A stretch of 64,000 bases of DNA from Maylandia zebra (taxonomy: Eukaryota > Chordata > Actinopteri > Cichliformes > Cichlidae), in assembly GCF_041146795.1 (NCBI RefSeq), contig NC_135188.1:3830419-3894418 (forward strand). Reading direction: 5' to 3'. Under the pieces are notes generated by a model that had not been told where the DNA came from, did not search any database, and saw only the letters and a list, made by a program, of their open reading frames with translations. The first letter of the stretch is position 1. Each line of letters begins with the position of its first letter. Shown here one piece after another: positions 13,737 to 27,109 of the stretch. Made by a program: the position numbers and the translations under genes.

Positions 13737-13809
<73 letters not shown>
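13737..13809. repeat. (TG)n microsatellite
   Basis: A 73-bp uninterrupted TG dinucleotide run. The Cys/Val and Thr/His frames across it are artefacts. Confidence 0.98.
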
Positions 13810-13810
<1 letters not shown>

Positions 13811-14393
13811 GTTTTTACTGATAGAGCAAGTTCAAATCGAGCATGCGTAACCTTAAACATGGAAGCGCTTGCTGATCTATGTGTCCTGCTCTCTGACCTG
13901 CCTGTCACAAGTCTTTAAAAATCTGAAATAGACGCTCTGACACCTGCCTGACAGCTACCCAAGAGACATAACACATTAACTTATATTAGATCATTCTAAC
14001 GGAACCCAAGGCCCAGCCTTAGTTTTATTCACAGATCAGCGAAAATATTGCTCTTATTTGTTTATTTATTCCCTCTATTATCTTTTAAAACACCGACCAT
14101 ATGTCACAATGACCTGCCTTACGAACAGAAGGGGTAGCAATTCGCATTGCCTTCATTTGATAACTAATGCTGGTTTTTTACTTACAGTATAACCAATGAA
14201 TTAATTATATACATATTTACGTAAAAATATTGTCAGTCTACTTAATGCTACGTGTGTAATCACGTGGAAGTAAGAAGAGTAAGAGTTACCGGAGCTTTTG
14301 AGAAGTTATCATCTTTTAAAGCTTCAGTAGGCGTTAGTTCATATTCTCTGCGACTCTCAAAAAGAAGAGGCTTATTTCAGTTTATGGTGTTAA

Positions 14394-14407
14394 GGCGCCC
14401 TCTGCTG
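14394..14407 (-). promoter_or_regulatory. CTCF-like motif between foxd2 and foxe3
   Basis: The minus strand reads CAGCAGAGGGCGCC, close to the vertebrate CTCF core (CCASYAGRKGGCRS). Binding is not shown by sequence alone. Confidence 0.4.
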
Positions 14408-16924
14408 TTTGCAGAGCAGTGATGATTAAAGTCTTGCACTCGCAGGTGAGACTAGCTGTGACTCATTCAAGCAGCAAATCGGTAAAACTTGCACTGACTG
14501 GCAGAGGTTATTGAAACATTCTCACGTAATGAGGAAACCACTTTATACAATGCAAAAGCCTTTGTTAGAAAAATTAATATAGTTTTATTTTTTTTATAAT
14601 GCCAGAGAAGTACATAACTTCTATATTAGGCTATAAAATATCAACTACTGTTGATGTGCAACACAACACTTCCTGAAATAAACTGTCTGGCTGAATAGAC
14701 GGTTAGTGCTTGACTTGAGGTTAAGGGAGCAGATTGTACTGTGAGACTAACACCTGCTGAAAACTCATATGTAATGTAAATGAAGCCTGGTATAGCTACA
14801 CATGAGCGCCTGCTGGATATTATTTTTAAATTGATGGCAAATAAAGAATAAAAATGTGATCATAATGACTGGATTGTGGCTTTCCTGGATGTCCTTTGGG
14901 ATACTTAAAAAATAACATTTTGCTTAAACAGTCACATTGTGTGTCTCAAACCTTCAGTGCGTTTTGTTGACGTAAGCACTTTTCAGCACTTGAATATGAA
15001 AATTAGATTGAGATTGCATCTCAGTGATGAAACACGAACACCCAACAAGACTTACCAACAAAATAAAAATTTAAATAAGCTCATTTCAATAAATCAGAAA
15101 GTGTTTTCACTGGTGACTGCTCTTCAAAATATGTTCGGGTAAATCATAATTCAAAAAGTTAATGATTAAAAAACTTAATGGAGGGTGGAGAAAATTATAC
15201 AAGCTGGACACGTCGTGCCTTTGCTTCCACCTAGTGGTGAGGCAGCTGTCCGAGTCCTTCGGCGACTTCAGCGCTTCAGAGTTATCTAATAAAAGTTTTG
15301 GGGCGTTTTTGCTGAATACACGGTTGTTGTGATTGGTTGGCGTGAGGTTTGGGCGGTGATGAGCAGACCTGGACTTTGAATTTGACTTTTCTGTTAGAAT
15401 TGTTAGAAATTGTTGGGTTTTATCCTTCAAACGGAACAACCATTACAGTTTATACTTGCAAGTAAGTGCTTTACTCATGGGTATGTTTGCGTTTCCACAA
15501 ATTTGTCCCAGGTGCCTAAAACGGAATGTTTTTCTTACACCTTTCTTCAATCTGTATTATAAGTCAAATATAAGTCATATAACTGTTTACACGATAATTT
15601 ATCCCAACTATATACCTCAGAGATAAAAAAAAAAAAAAAATTGTCCCAGCTGTTGTCTGAAACATATTTTGTCTCCAGCAATAACTGCTATGCACACTTT
15701 CTTTATGTCCTTATTTCATTAGATTACCAGGAAATTAATTTCCACAAAATACGGCTCATATGTGGCTCTTTTTTTGTTGTTTTCTTTTCTTGTGTTGTAT
15801 TGCTGTTGTTACAATTCACAAGTCTAGAAAATTACATGTAAAAATCCATAAAGAGGAAAAGCCTACAAGATATTAAAGATTATTATAGCAGGGATGCTTA
15901 ACATAGCATAACAGTAATTAATAATTAATTAACAAATTTAAAAAAAAAAGGCTTAATGCAGGTTTTGGGGCATTTATTTATTTATTTTTACAGTTTGAGT
16001 ATCTTTGTTAAATCGCCATGCATCTTTGCTAACCTGAATTCCATGTGATTGGTATCAAATTCAAGAATGATGGTAAAGATGATTTTATTTTTAGTTTTGA
16101 GTCTAGTTTTTTAATTGAACACTTCTCAATAAAAACTCTATTTGTTTTATGTCATTTATTATTGATTATGTCAGTGAAATACATTTAAAATATAATTATT
16201 CATTCGTGCATTTGAACACAGAAAGTTCGAGTCTACCTGTACCCAACTCAAGACGTCATTTTAAAAGTGTGGATTTTGAATGGTTCATTGGTGATTCGTG
16301 GTGATGCAATGATTCATTCCAAAGAACTGACTAAAGTGGTTTATTTGTGAACTGGTTTAATATTTTCTCACACCAATTTAGGTTAAATCAATGTAAGAAA
16401 ACTGTGTTCATAGATTTTAGCTTGTATTGACATGGAATCTTTTAAAAATAAATATTACCCATTTTCATAGTTTTAAAGTTTTAAATGGTCAAGGAAAAAG
16501 GCTACATTTACTTTACTGTAAAAATCCTTTTTATTTCCTTTTTATATCCTTTGTCGCGTGTAATGCTAACACCCTTCCTTTAATAAAGTCTTTACATCAG
16601 CACAATATTTACATAAAAAAACAGCAGACGTGAAACAGCAGACGTGAACAGTCTATAAGTCTATAAGAAACATGTAAACTTAAAAACAAACGGCAAAATA
16701 CAGGAAATACGAAAGCAGTGTTTCACAGATTAGTACATATTGAGATACACTCATGGAATGTGTCAAACTAAATGGCTTTACACCTTTTCAAATAGGAATG
16801 TTTCATAGTGAGGCTCGGTCTTATTGTGTCATGTCCTTTTGAGCTTGGCAAAAATTAAATTCCGAAATTCTAGCGTGAACTAAATCTATTATTTATTGTT
16901 ATGCTGACTGAATAATATGGACCT

Positions 16925-16930
16925 TTTATT
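16925..16930 (-). terminator. foxe3: Probable foxe3 polyA signal
   Basis: Reads AATAAA on the minus strand, about 100 bp beyond the foxe3 stop codon. A second copy lies at 16892-16897. Confidence 0.5.
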
Positions 16931-17032
16931 TTTAAGCTGTTCTTCTGATTAATTTGGGGCTTTTTCCTTTAATGGGCAATTTAGGTCTAGAATCCTTCCT
17001 GTCTGCACTCAATTAAGTTTTTAGTTTTCATC

Positions 17033-18283
17033 TTACATATACCGCTCTAATCCTGACGCAAAGTTGGCTTGTCTCATGTAAGTGTTGTTGTAGTTCATGG
17101 GGCTGGAGAGGCCCAGTAGCTGCTCCGAGTGCTCGGCGCAGGAGCTCGGGCGCAATGCCGGTAGGGAGAGCCGGTTGCTCGTACAGTACACTTGGGAGCT
17201 GCCCGGGGAGAATCCGGACTGGGTCATGGTGGGTAGATTTGGAGGAGAAGCCGGAGAGGAATATGGGTACCCGGTGGTCAGGTTGGATGAAAGGTTCCCG
17301 CTGTTTCTGCTCAGCATGTTCGCTGACGGGTTGACAGTCTGAGTCTGGAAGCAAGCAGACGGGTCGGCGCCGGTTACCGAGCAGCTGGAGGTCATAGTGC
17401 TCAGATCGCCTCCACCCAGTCCCAGCGCTTGGGAGTTGAGGTCCCCAACTGGGCCGCTCTGCACAACCGTCTGCTGACTGATGATGTTGTCGATGCTGAA
17501 CATGCGCGGCTGTCCTTGGCTGACTCCAGCAGAGGTCTGGTAATGATGCAGCATGGCTGGGTGTGGGGATGTGGCCGTCAGCTGAGAGCCGTAACCTGAC
17601 CCTATGCCGGCATACAGGGCGTTTGGATACGAAGGCCTTCCCATTGGCGTTGGCGTAAAAGCGCTGGAGCTCTGCATGTAACCGGGGTATGTGCTAACGT
17701 CTGTGCGCTTGAATCTTTTCCTTCTCCTCAAAAAACTTCCGTTGTCAAACATGTCCTCAGCTGCGGGGTCTAACGTCCAGTAATTGCCTTTACCTGGTCT
17801 GCCGGGCTCCCGGGGGATCTTCACAAAGCAGTCATTGAGCGTGAGGTTGTGGCGGATTGAGTTCTGCCACTTCTTCGAGTTCTCCCTGTAGAAAGGAAAG
17901 CGCTCCATTATGAACTTATAAATGCCCCCTAAGGTGAGTTTCCTCTCCGGGGAGTTGGCAATGGCCATTGCGATGAGAGCGATGTAGCTGTAGGGAGGCT
18001 TCCCCCTCTGGACGGGCCTCTTCCTCCTGCGGCTCCCCGAGGGCAGGTGCTCTTCAGTCTGACCCAGAGCGCCTCCGTCCTCCGTGTTGGGACTGTTTCC
18101 TCGGGGCTCGGACTTGATCAAAATGCTTTCCTTTGACCGGGCCTGCAGCATCAAAGGCGGCGGAGGCAGTGGCGAGTCCAGGCTCACATTTGGAGACATG
18201 ACAACAGGACTTGCCTCGGCAGGTGATTGCTCTGCGGTCATGTTGCACATGCCAGAGAAGTAGGAATAATTTGCTAGATTCAT
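17033..18283 (-). CDS. foxe3: Forkhead box protein E3 (lens/anterior-segment regulator)
   Basis: A single-exon gene for a 416-residue nuclear transcription factor. The forkhead domain spans about residues 95-193: [20 protein letters not shown], then [20 protein letters not shown], ending in the basic RRRKRFKR. A basic patch [17 protein letters not shown] precedes it, as in FoxE proteins. An eh1-like motif MFSIDNIIS lies at 261-269. The C-terminus [14 protein letters not shown] closely matches the FOXE3 tail and differs from FOXE1, which decides the paralogue. The start at 18283 gives the N-terminus [15 protein letters not shown]; no stronger upstream start is seen. FOXE3 is needed for lens epithelium and eye anterior-segment formation (known for the family). 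It lies about 5 kb from the FoxD gene in the same orientation. High confidence. Confidence 0.93.
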   Translation of the reverse strand: MNLANYSYFSGMCNMTAEQSPAEASPVVMSPNVSLDSPLPPPPLMLQARSKESILIKSEPRGNSPNTEDGGALGQTEEHLPSGSRRRKRPVQRGKPPYSYIALIAMAIANSPERKLTLGGIYKFIMERFPFYRENSKKWQNSIRHNLTLNDCFVKIPREPGRPGKGNYWTLDPAAEDMFDNGSFLRRRKRFKRTDVSTYPGYMQSSSAFTPTPMGRPSYPNALYAGIGSGYGSQLTATSPHPAMLHHYQTSAGVSQGQPRMFSIDNIISQQTVVQSGPVGDLNSQALGLGGGDLSTMTSSCSVTGADPSACFQTQTVNPSANMLSRNSGNLSSNLTTGYPYSSPASPPNLPTMTQSGFSPGSSQVYCTSNRLSLPALRPSSCAEHSEQLLGLSSPMNYNNTYMRQANFASGLERYM

Positions 18284-18438
18284 AAAAGAACCAATGCAAC
18301 GATCGCCTTTTTGTCGAAATGATCAGCAGGGGAAAGAATCAACCAGGTGCATGTACAGCCCCTTGCTCTGGCCCCTATCCTGCCCTGGTGTTTGGGGTAG
18401 TGTGTGTGTCAGTTCAGGTGAGAGAAAGGCGTTGACAG

Positions 18439-18445
18439 TTTTATA
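18439..18445 (-). promoter_or_regulatory. foxe3: TATA-like element, probable foxe3 promoter
   Basis: The minus strand reads TATAAAA, about 155 bp upstream of the foxe3 start codon. This would place the transcription start near 18410 and give a short 5' UTR. Motif and position only. Confidence 0.45.
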
Positions 18446-20781
18446 TGACAGGGCAGGAATGACGCCACTGAGTAGCCAGTGACGACTGAGGCAGGAGGAC
18501 CCACCGAGTACTCACCCAGAAATTGACAATTTTCTAACAGACTGCTGTTTATATAATACAAAGACTTGCATGTAATGCTAAATTTTTAGATTGTAAAAAG
18601 TGTTGTATTTTTACATTGTAGGATTTAACATCTTTAATCAGAAGAGGCCCGTATATGGCAGAACCAAACAATAATATTGCATTTATTTGTCATTCTCACA
18701 TGGATGTAATGTTTGAGACACTAACAAAAATTTTAGTGGCGATGCATTCTCTGTCTCTCTCTCTCTCTTTCTCCTTGTGTGTCTTTATCTCAGCTGCTCT
18801 CTCTGTGCTTTCACTAATGCCTGTGTGTATATCCAGGGCAGAAACAACACTCGGAGAGCTGCTCCATGCTACTCCAAACCCAACAGCCAATCCACCAATT
18901 GAAAAATAATAACAAGCCACTGAAAACAAGCAATTGAGCTATCAAAGCTTTTGGGCAAGAAAAGTAAATATCCCTTCATTTCATTTTCATTTTTGGAGAG
19001 TGATAATCAAACACTCCCCGTGGTGTAGAGGAGAGGTGTTATCTTATGGATTTTGAAGTAAAAACAGGGTTGTGCACACAGTTGGTATGCAGACAACACT
19101 CTTTGAAGACCAGAACTTGAAAGTGCTTTTAATTGATCATTCAGGCAAAAAAGAAGGCTGAAGTTAATTGCACAGGTAAAACGCACAGAGATGAACTACC
19201 AGTGTTTAAAATGTGGGTTAAGGTGTTGAAGCGAGCTGAAGGGAAGCTTAATAATGTCAATGACATCCAAGCAACAAATTAAAGGAAAACCCAGGATGGA
19301 AGAGTTCATAAGTAAATATTACGTGAGCAGTGTTATAAGTCACGCAATCACCAAAAATCTAATTCAACAACAACACATCACACAAGGTTACATTTTTTGG
19401 TAGAAGGGTCAAATCTATGACAAACTAAACTGGGAGCATGCATTTGCCAGACACCATATTGGAATATTTTTTGTTGTTTTTCCTTTTAGTTGATCTCCCA
19501 AATATTACTGTACAAATATGTGGTAAATCATTGACAACTAGGTAGAACAGATCCATGGAGACAGAGCGATGATGTTCAAAAGAAGAAAGACGAGATGGCT
19601 CGTTTTCCTTCCAACATGAGTAACACAAATAAAAAAGTTTTGACAACAGCCAGACCAAAGCTATTAATCATCGCTGCCCACTCTTCTCCCAGATGCCTTT
19701 TCCCCCCGATCACCCTCTCTCTGCCAGCACACAGGAGCTGCCACCTCTTCCCACAGATGACTGGACCCCTCCCCACCCAGCCACAGCTCAGACAACACTA
19801 AGCCCAGCTAGCTACTCACAGCCAGTGGCTAACAGCTTCAGACAGGCGTGGGAGCGGGGATGTATCCAAGCAGGATCTGCCCCCAGAGCTGTCAGGTCAG
19901 GCAGGACAAACAGGGGCTCAGGCCAGGAAACGAGGCCTTCTGCCTCGGGGCCTGCGGCCTCTTGCTAATCCCCACCCTGACCACCTCATTACCCTGTCAG
20001 AGCCTTCACACCTCTCTGTACCTCAACACTATCAGTACATTAGTCATGTTGTACGGCCAGTCTGCATGCTTGTTTCTCTGTCACACCGTACTTTTACTTA
20101 CTTTATTATGTTGTGGCTAGTCAAGAAAAAGCCCGCTACAGTAAAACATTTTAAATTAAGTCTATGGATGTGGGAGAATTAATCTAAAATGTAGAACAAG
20201 AGAAGTTACCAGCACCCAAAAAGTGGAAGTTTCATCTTAGAGTACAAAAACCCTGCTTAATTCTTAATAACTGCAAGAATAGTGACTAAAACTAACTCCA
20301 ACTCTTAGCTGCAATCCAGTTGTTTAATATGTTTAATAGCTCCATTAGAACATTTTTCATCAAATTAAACTTTCATACATTTGCTATTTTTTATATTTAA
20401 CTGTATATTAGACTGTAGTCAGTCAGTTGGAGTAACTTCACTGGTGGGAAATATTTGTTTGTTTTTTCGTTAGAAAAAACCCGACTTCCTTAAACCCCTC
20501 TGAACCTATGCTGTATTCTAAAGCGAGATGAATCATGTATCATATCGACAGGATTTTAACTGGAAACTACTTGGTAAGTGACAAATTATTTTAACGTAGA
20601 ATCCCCCAAATTCACTAGTAAACAGAAGTCACAGACTTTCTCTAACATACAGAGCAGAGCATATATTTATAAGAGCATGAAGACAAAATATGAACAGGTA
20701 ACTTTTTTACCAACATCAGACACACAGTTAAACGTCGCAGCCACTGTGCTTTAAAGGGTAAACATGAACTAATTAGACCGC

Positions 20782-21783
20782 CATTCACTGGACACTTTTT
20801 TAGTTCCACCCGTTTCACTGCGCATTAACCTAAATATATAATCAGCCACTCACATCACAACATAATGCATTTAGACATGGTCAAGTCAACATGCTGAAGT
20901 TCAAACTGAGCATCAGAATAGAGAAGAAAGTTGATTTAAGTGACTTTGAATGTGATATGGTTATTAGTACCACATGTACTGGTCAGAATATTTCAAACTG
21001 CTAGTCTGCTGGGATTTTCCCACAAAATCATATTTAGGGGTTACAGAGAATGGTCTGAAAAGGAGAAAAATATCAACTCAGAGCTGATAGGAAAGCAACA
21101 GTAACTCAACTAACCACTTGTTACAACCAAGGTGTGCAGAATAGCATCTCTGATACAGTCCTCACAGATTCGCCAGAATTGGACAATAGAAGATTGAAAA
21201 GCATTGTCTTGTCTGACGAGTCATGATTTCTTCTGCCACATTCAAATGGTACAGTCAGAATTTGGTATAAACAACATGAAAACGTGGATCCTTCCTGCCT
21301 TTAATTAACAGCTCAGGCTTCTGCTGGTGGTGTAATCATGTGGGGGAGATTTTTTCATACACTTCGGGTTGCTTAGTACTGACTGAGCATCATTTAAACA
21401 CCACAGACTGCTTAAATATGCTTGATGGACATGTCCGCCCTTTTATGACCACAGTGTACCCTGCTTCTGAAGTCTCCTTGCAAGAGGATGACACACTACC
21501 ACAAAGCTCAAATCACCTCAAACTGGTTTCTTGAAGATGACAATGACTTCACTGTGTAGTCATCTACAGTCACCAGATTTCGGTCAAATAGACTTTTGGG
21601 ATGTGGTGGGATGGATGTGCAGCTCACAAATCTGCATCAGTGGGATGATGCTATCATGTCAATACTGAATGTTTCCAGCACCTTGTTCAATCTATGCTGC
21701 AAATAATGAAGACGCTTATGAAAGCAAAAAGCAGTCCAACAATACTAGCAATGTGCATCTAACAAAGTGTCCTGTGAGTGTAA
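20782..21783 (+). mobile_element. Tc1/mariner-like DNA transposon fossil
   Basis: The ends are imperfect inverted repeats: TCACTGGACACTTTTTTAG at the left, and a right end whose complement reads TACACTCACAGGACACTTT. The interior (about 21190-21680) resembles the transposase of a Tc1-like family abundant in teleosts, including SEFGINNMKTWILPAFN, but in-frame stops and frameshifts break it. It is dead. Similar fossils occur at 27.2, 38.9, 47.6 and 53.4 kb. Confidence 0.75.
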
Positions 21784-22525
21784 ACTGGATGCTTATTTAA
21801 GGGTAATCGAATGAAGGAAAGATGGCTACTTCATCTCAGACAGACAATTTCACATGTCCAGTTTTATTTTGTTCTAAATGTTGATTCCACATTGTGCCGC
21901 CACACTGGATATTACATCCATCCTGAACCACTTCAGCCAGAGTTTGACATTGGGGGAATTTTCTCTCAGGAACTGATCATAAGTTTGCAAGATTTTCTGA
22001 ACCACTTATGCCACTGGTAGGAAATCATGTAGCACGACTCCTACAGCATGTACTTTTCCAGTTTTGTTTTAATGTTCTTCACAAGTTTTAGCAAATCTCA
22101 GTTACATTTCCAGTCATATTTCCCAGTTTGCTAAGAGATTCACTGATGGTAGCAAGTTCACAGGTTCTCTTTTCCTTTTCCATGAAATCCTGAGAAGTAC
22201 TGAGGGTGAGATGGATGGACAAAGTTGCTGAGTAAACACTTGGAATCTATTCATTCGCACAGTGGCTCCAGGGGATGGGGAGGAGGGGTTCATGAGAAAA
22301 AGTGGGGGAATGAATGAGCGAGGGACAGAGGGAAAGAGAGGGAGACACAGAGAGAGAAACACACGGGAGAGCGCAACCTTTTTCTTGCTCAAGCTCATCA
22401 AGTACGGGCCAGGGCTCCTGAAAACGCAGGGATTACCAGGGAACAGGGGCTGTACTGGCCAGGGCCGCCTCTGCTCACTCCTGCACTGCACGCTACACTG
22501 CCCCGCTAAAGCACAGCGCATGGTT

Positions 22526-22527
<2 letters not shown>

Positions 22528-22599
<72 letters not shown>
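22528..22599. repeat. (CA)n microsatellite
   Basis: A 72-bp uninterrupted CA run. Frames through it are artefacts. Confidence 0.98.
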
Positions 22600-22601
<2 letters not shown>

Positions 22602-22629
22602 TCAGTCATGCTTGATGCTTACATATAAG

Positions 22630-22725
22630 GTAATCAGAATCAGAATCAGAATCAGAAACTTTATTGTCATTGTCATGAGAACAACGAAATTAAGAATGGT
22701 CCCCGATCATTGCATCATCCCTAGC
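22630..22725. repeat. Dispersed fish repeat with AATCAG hexamer array
   Basis: Tandem AATCAG copies run into an ACTTTATTGTCATTGTCAT segment, a layout typical of the end of a common teleost interspersed repeat. The family name cannot be fixed without a repeat library. Confidence 0.5.
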
Positions 22726-24234
22726 AATATCAAAATATAATATAATCATATCTCATTTTCAAAATTTCACATGAACACACACAGATAAAAAAAAGAGTGA
22801 ATATATGCATCATAAATAGCTTTATAATTACTTCACAAGTAGTAATTTAAAAGTAATCATCTCTAATTATTATTATTATAATTTTTACATTTTGGGACGT
22901 TAATGCAATAATAAACTGTCTAGAGCAAACCCCAGTTTTCTACTACTGACCTCTGACCATTCAAATGAAGAAACAGACTTTACTTAATACAGAATATACA
23001 GTTTATTCTGCAATCGTTCCTTCACCAGGCAACATAAACCTTTGACCCATTGCTATATGATTAAAGATGTGCTACTTAAGTTGCTTCCTGGATAAATACT
23101 TGTCTGCCCCCAAGACACCCAGACAATCCCTCAGCCTTGGGCAATGCAGTGAGGGATGCTGCAAAATACATACGTTAGACTGAACACCAAGCAGAGGTCA
23201 AATCCTGTTAAGGTAAACACAAACAATGAGGAAGTGAGCAACATGTGCATAAAGTGGAAAACATGACCATCTGACAGAGTCTGTTGAAATGCTTCAGGGG
23301 ATTCTTTTAGCAAGAAGCAAGCGGTGCATAAACAGAAAACTGAAGGTTAAGGAGAAGGGAAAGCAAAATATAACGGCGAAACTTTTAGTGTTGATGTCTA
23401 AGCCAAAAAATATCAAAATAACTGACTGTTAACATCATTAAAGGAATAATTTGGCCACTTTAGAAATGCATCCATTAGAAAGATGAGAGGATTAAGTCCA
23501 CTCTTTCCATTAAATATAAAGTTATAGTAGGAGATGGCTAGCTTAGCATACACAGTGAAAGCAAGCAAACAGCAAGCCTTGGTATATCCTATCTGAAGGA
23601 TTAAAGAATTCACCTAACATCTTAAGTGCTCTCTAATTTAACATTGCATAGCCTAATATAGGTATTTCCAGACTTTCTACCCATTTGCTATTATAATGGA
23701 CTAGTTCTTATACAGCACTTTCCACTGGTGCTGTGTGATACTACAAAAATTGGCATTTATCCGATACCAAGTAAATACAGAGCCCATACTCCCAACACCA
23801 ATATCGATACTTTTAACCTATAAAGGCAGCTTATGTATGGGAGAGCAGGGCGTTATGAGTTATGAGATGAATATTCATCAATTTGCAAATTCTGAACATA
23901 TTTTAATGATCACTAAATTATTTGTACTTTCTTCTATAATTGAATAATCTGTCAAAACACACCTTACAGTTTCAGCGGGTGTTTGTAAAGCTGGGTTTTT
24001 CTGGAGACCTGGAATGTAAATGTTCCTGTCTCTAAAGCACTTTGGGTCAACTTGTGTTGTTTAAATGTGCTACAGGCTATAAATAAAATATAGATGACAG
24101 TCAACACAAAAACATTCAAACATTTTTCATACTGGATGTTTAAGAAAAAAATTTTTTTAACCACAATTCAAACTTTTACATACTGAACTTATAAGATGGA
24201 AACAAAGTATCACTTTCATTTTGCTAGTATTGAT

Positions 24235-24495
24235 CCAATACCAATACTGGCACTGGTGTACTATCACTAATGATACTACCCATATTTGGATCCATCTGCC
24301 CACATTTACTTTCCACTATAAATCTCATTCACCCAATCGCATTCATTTTATCTAACATTCACACATACACTCAGATCAGGGACAACTTCATGTTCAGTAT
24401 CTTGCCCAAGGTAACTTTGACACAAGGACACGATTGATCCAACAACCTTCCAATTGGTAAACGATCCGCTCTACTACCTGAGCCATAGCCACCCT
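24235..24495. repeat. Dispersed repeat, copy 1
   Basis: Shares an ordered set of words with 25940-26130: CATTCACACA, GCCCAAGG, CCAACCTTC, GATC then CTACC and TGAGC, and a terminal AGCCACC/AGTCACC. The two are diverged copies of one interspersed fish repeat. Confidence 0.55.
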
Positions 24496-25939
24496 AGTTT
24501 AATGACATAAAACACAGAAGTTCTTATATTTAGGGGCTAAAGTAGTCAGAGAAAACAACAAACAGCCTCGTTATAATAAAGTGAAGAGGCAAACACTGCC
24601 CTAATACTCCGCTCCTTAGTATGATCAGTCAACAGGGGGAAGCTTGCTGAGTGTAAAGGTCTTGGCTGACTGGTCTGTAGGTGCTTTTCTATAACAAGAG
24701 CCGCTGACAGAAGAGCAAACAGAGGAAACCATACACCCCTCTGTCCTGGAGAGCTGAGGTGGCCAGAAAACAAAGGAAGGAAATTCTTTGTCTGCTGAAA
24801 ATAGTTTCACATAGATAAATAAAAACATAATAATGAAACCTTGTTTAAAGCATTAAATATACCCACAAGCAAACCTTTAAACAGAAGGAAATATAGAGCA
24901 TGGTGATCTAATTCAGATACTGAACGTTGGAAATACTGTTTGTTGGCTTTACTGTATGAGGTACTGTGTTTTTGAAGCATTCCTGAGAGGCTATGTGGAC
25001 CAGACTGGCAGACTGGGTGATGAGTAAAAGCTCACCACAGAGGGAAGAAAGGCATGGCTGGCTTGTGTCTGTTTACATATTATCAAATGCACACAGATGT
25101 TAGGAGTAAATACAAGTGTTTTACTCTTCAAAGCTGTTTCACCTTGCATTATAATCATCCCAAACTGCAGAGCAGAGTATCAGTGAGGTCACAGTGACAT
25201 AGGTAAATCCTTCATTAGACGTCAGAGTTTCGGAGCAGAGTGAAAAGGCAAGAGAGGTGGGCTCAGAGCGGAGACAAGGACTTTCATTCAGCTCCTCCAT
25301 GTCTCCTTGTAAAACTATCTTTCAACATGCACTTCTCACTCTTTCAGTGCAAGCCTTCAAGCTTCAAGCTTCAAGCTTTGAATGTCTTATTTTACTCCAG
25401 AAAGGAAGCAAAAGGAAGCCACATTTCCAGTAGAACATTAATTTTATTTAATCACAAGTATTACAAACTGACACCAAAAGTGTCAGTGTTTATGTCACCA
25501 TCATTAACAACACTTCTTGTATATCTCAAAGCAGTCATTGGTGCTGGCATTGCCTGGTGGTGAGAGATGGCCAGCAAGCATGCAAGCACACAGCAGCCAT
25601 CTTCAAGGCATTATTACTCTGAGAGAGAAGAGAGTCGCGATAAGACCCGGCCTTTACACAGACTGATAATGTAGGGTTAAGGTGTCTCTCTCTCACACAC
25701 ACACACAAACTGTATGCACACACAAATACAGGCATGCACTTGTGTGTGAGATCAGTTTTAGTGCCAAGTCCAAATGGTCAGCCTTCATCGTGAAAAACTC
25801 ATTAAAACAGAAAGGTCAGAATAAAAGTAGTTTCAAAGGCTGGATGTTTTCCAACACGTATAAATATAAAATATGAAGAAAAAAAACCTTACTGGGAATG
25901 GAAACGCTTTTCTACTCTATTTGAGCACTCAAACGACTT

Positions 25940-26130
25940 TATATAACATGCTTTGTTCACACAAGCAGATTTTTCTACACTCAAGCGCTTTCTATCATTC
26001 ACACACAGATGAACGCACTGGAGAGCAACTCTGCCCAAGGATACTTTCGTAGTGGAGCAGCCAGGGATTGAATCACCAACCTTCTGATTAGTAAATGATC
26101 TGGTTGACCTCCTGAGCTACAGTCACCTCA
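25940..26130. repeat. Dispersed repeat, copy 2
   Basis: Second copy of the family at 24235-24495, in the same orientation and diverged. It contains ATTGAATCACCAACCTTCTG and ends in CTGAGCTACAGTCACC. Confidence 0.55.
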
Positions 26131-26664
26131 AATAGACAAGGATAAGAAGAAATAAGAATATAAAGCCAAAAGTACATTCAGTTTTAGATACCCAGTTATT
26201 CTTATGTTCCCTCTTGCTGTCTACTTCTAATGGTTTGTGTGCTCATTTCTGTGGAAGGGACTTAAGACAGAAGTAGCTGACCAATGTTTGCCATCCAGTA
26301 CCACACCCTGTCTCCTCCTATTGTCCTTCCTGTTGTTTAAGACTAGCCTATACAGGTGGGATAAGCATTCATTATGTCTTCTAAGACCAGTGTACACAAA
26401 CCACCACAAGTAAGATAACTAACTAAGCAGATATTCACATATGGGCTGAAGATACACATGTAGGTACATGCATCAGGTCTGCATGTTCTCCTCTGCATCT
26501 GTCTGTGAACAGGTTCCAGCCAGGTCATCTCTGTTCTTCTGACACCCCAAAGAGATTAGCTCCAGACACCTCTTGACCCTCAACAGAAACAAAAACAAAA
26601 AATAAATCAAAACGTCTTTACATCAACTGAAATGCAGAACAAATACAGACTTAAATGTAGTTTA

Positions 26665-26830
26665 AAATTATTATTTTTTAATTAGTCCTTTATTTATCAA
26701 GGTAAAAATCTCACTAAGATTAAAGATCTCGTCTCCAAGAGAGACCTGGTGTCATGGCAACAAAAGTCAAAAACACATGCACCACATAACTACATAGCAA
26801 TTAAAATAAATACAATATTCCGTACAAATA
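26665..26830. repeat. Dispersed fish repeat fragment
   Basis: Contains TTTATTTATCAAGGTAAAAA followed by CTCCAAGAGAGACCTGG, the pattern of an abundant teleost interspersed repeat (ACCAGGTAAAA ... GAGACCTGG). The class was not determined. Confidence 0.45.
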
Positions 26831-27109
26831 TGTGAAAAATATACAATAACAGCTTTTAGCTTTTTAGTGAATGAAGTTTACATGAATGTCAAAGAAGTTG
26901 AGCTTACACTGACAGTGGATGCAGGCTCTTACACCCATCTAGTGGTTACCAGATCAACTGCAGTCTCTGAAATTACCTGAGGTCAGTAGGAATTCTTTTT
27001 TCCAACCATAATTTGACTGGAGATCCTCGGCTTGGTCACAATATGCAGTTAATCCTATAAGAGTTAAGTATAAGTTTTTTAATTACAGTCATTTTTATAT
27101 ATAGTGGCC

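Larger units (their letters stand above)
12400..17000. other. Intergenic DNA between foxd2 and foxe3
   Basis: No supported gene. It is AT-rich with microsatellites at 12.8 and 13.7 kb and a CTCF-like motif at 14.4 kb. Frames such as 15107-15439 on the minus strand have no recognisable domain. The last few hundred bases should include the foxe3 3' UTR, with AATAAA on the minus strand at 16925-16930. Confidence 0.6.

Noticed and set aside
13507-13908. Frames rich in Cys-Val or Thr-His
   Set aside because: They are translations of the TG microsatellite, not genes.
22114-22615. 160-aa minus-strand and 117-aa plus-strand frames
   Set aside because: They run through the CA microsatellite and low-complexity purine-rich DNA; no domain is seen.
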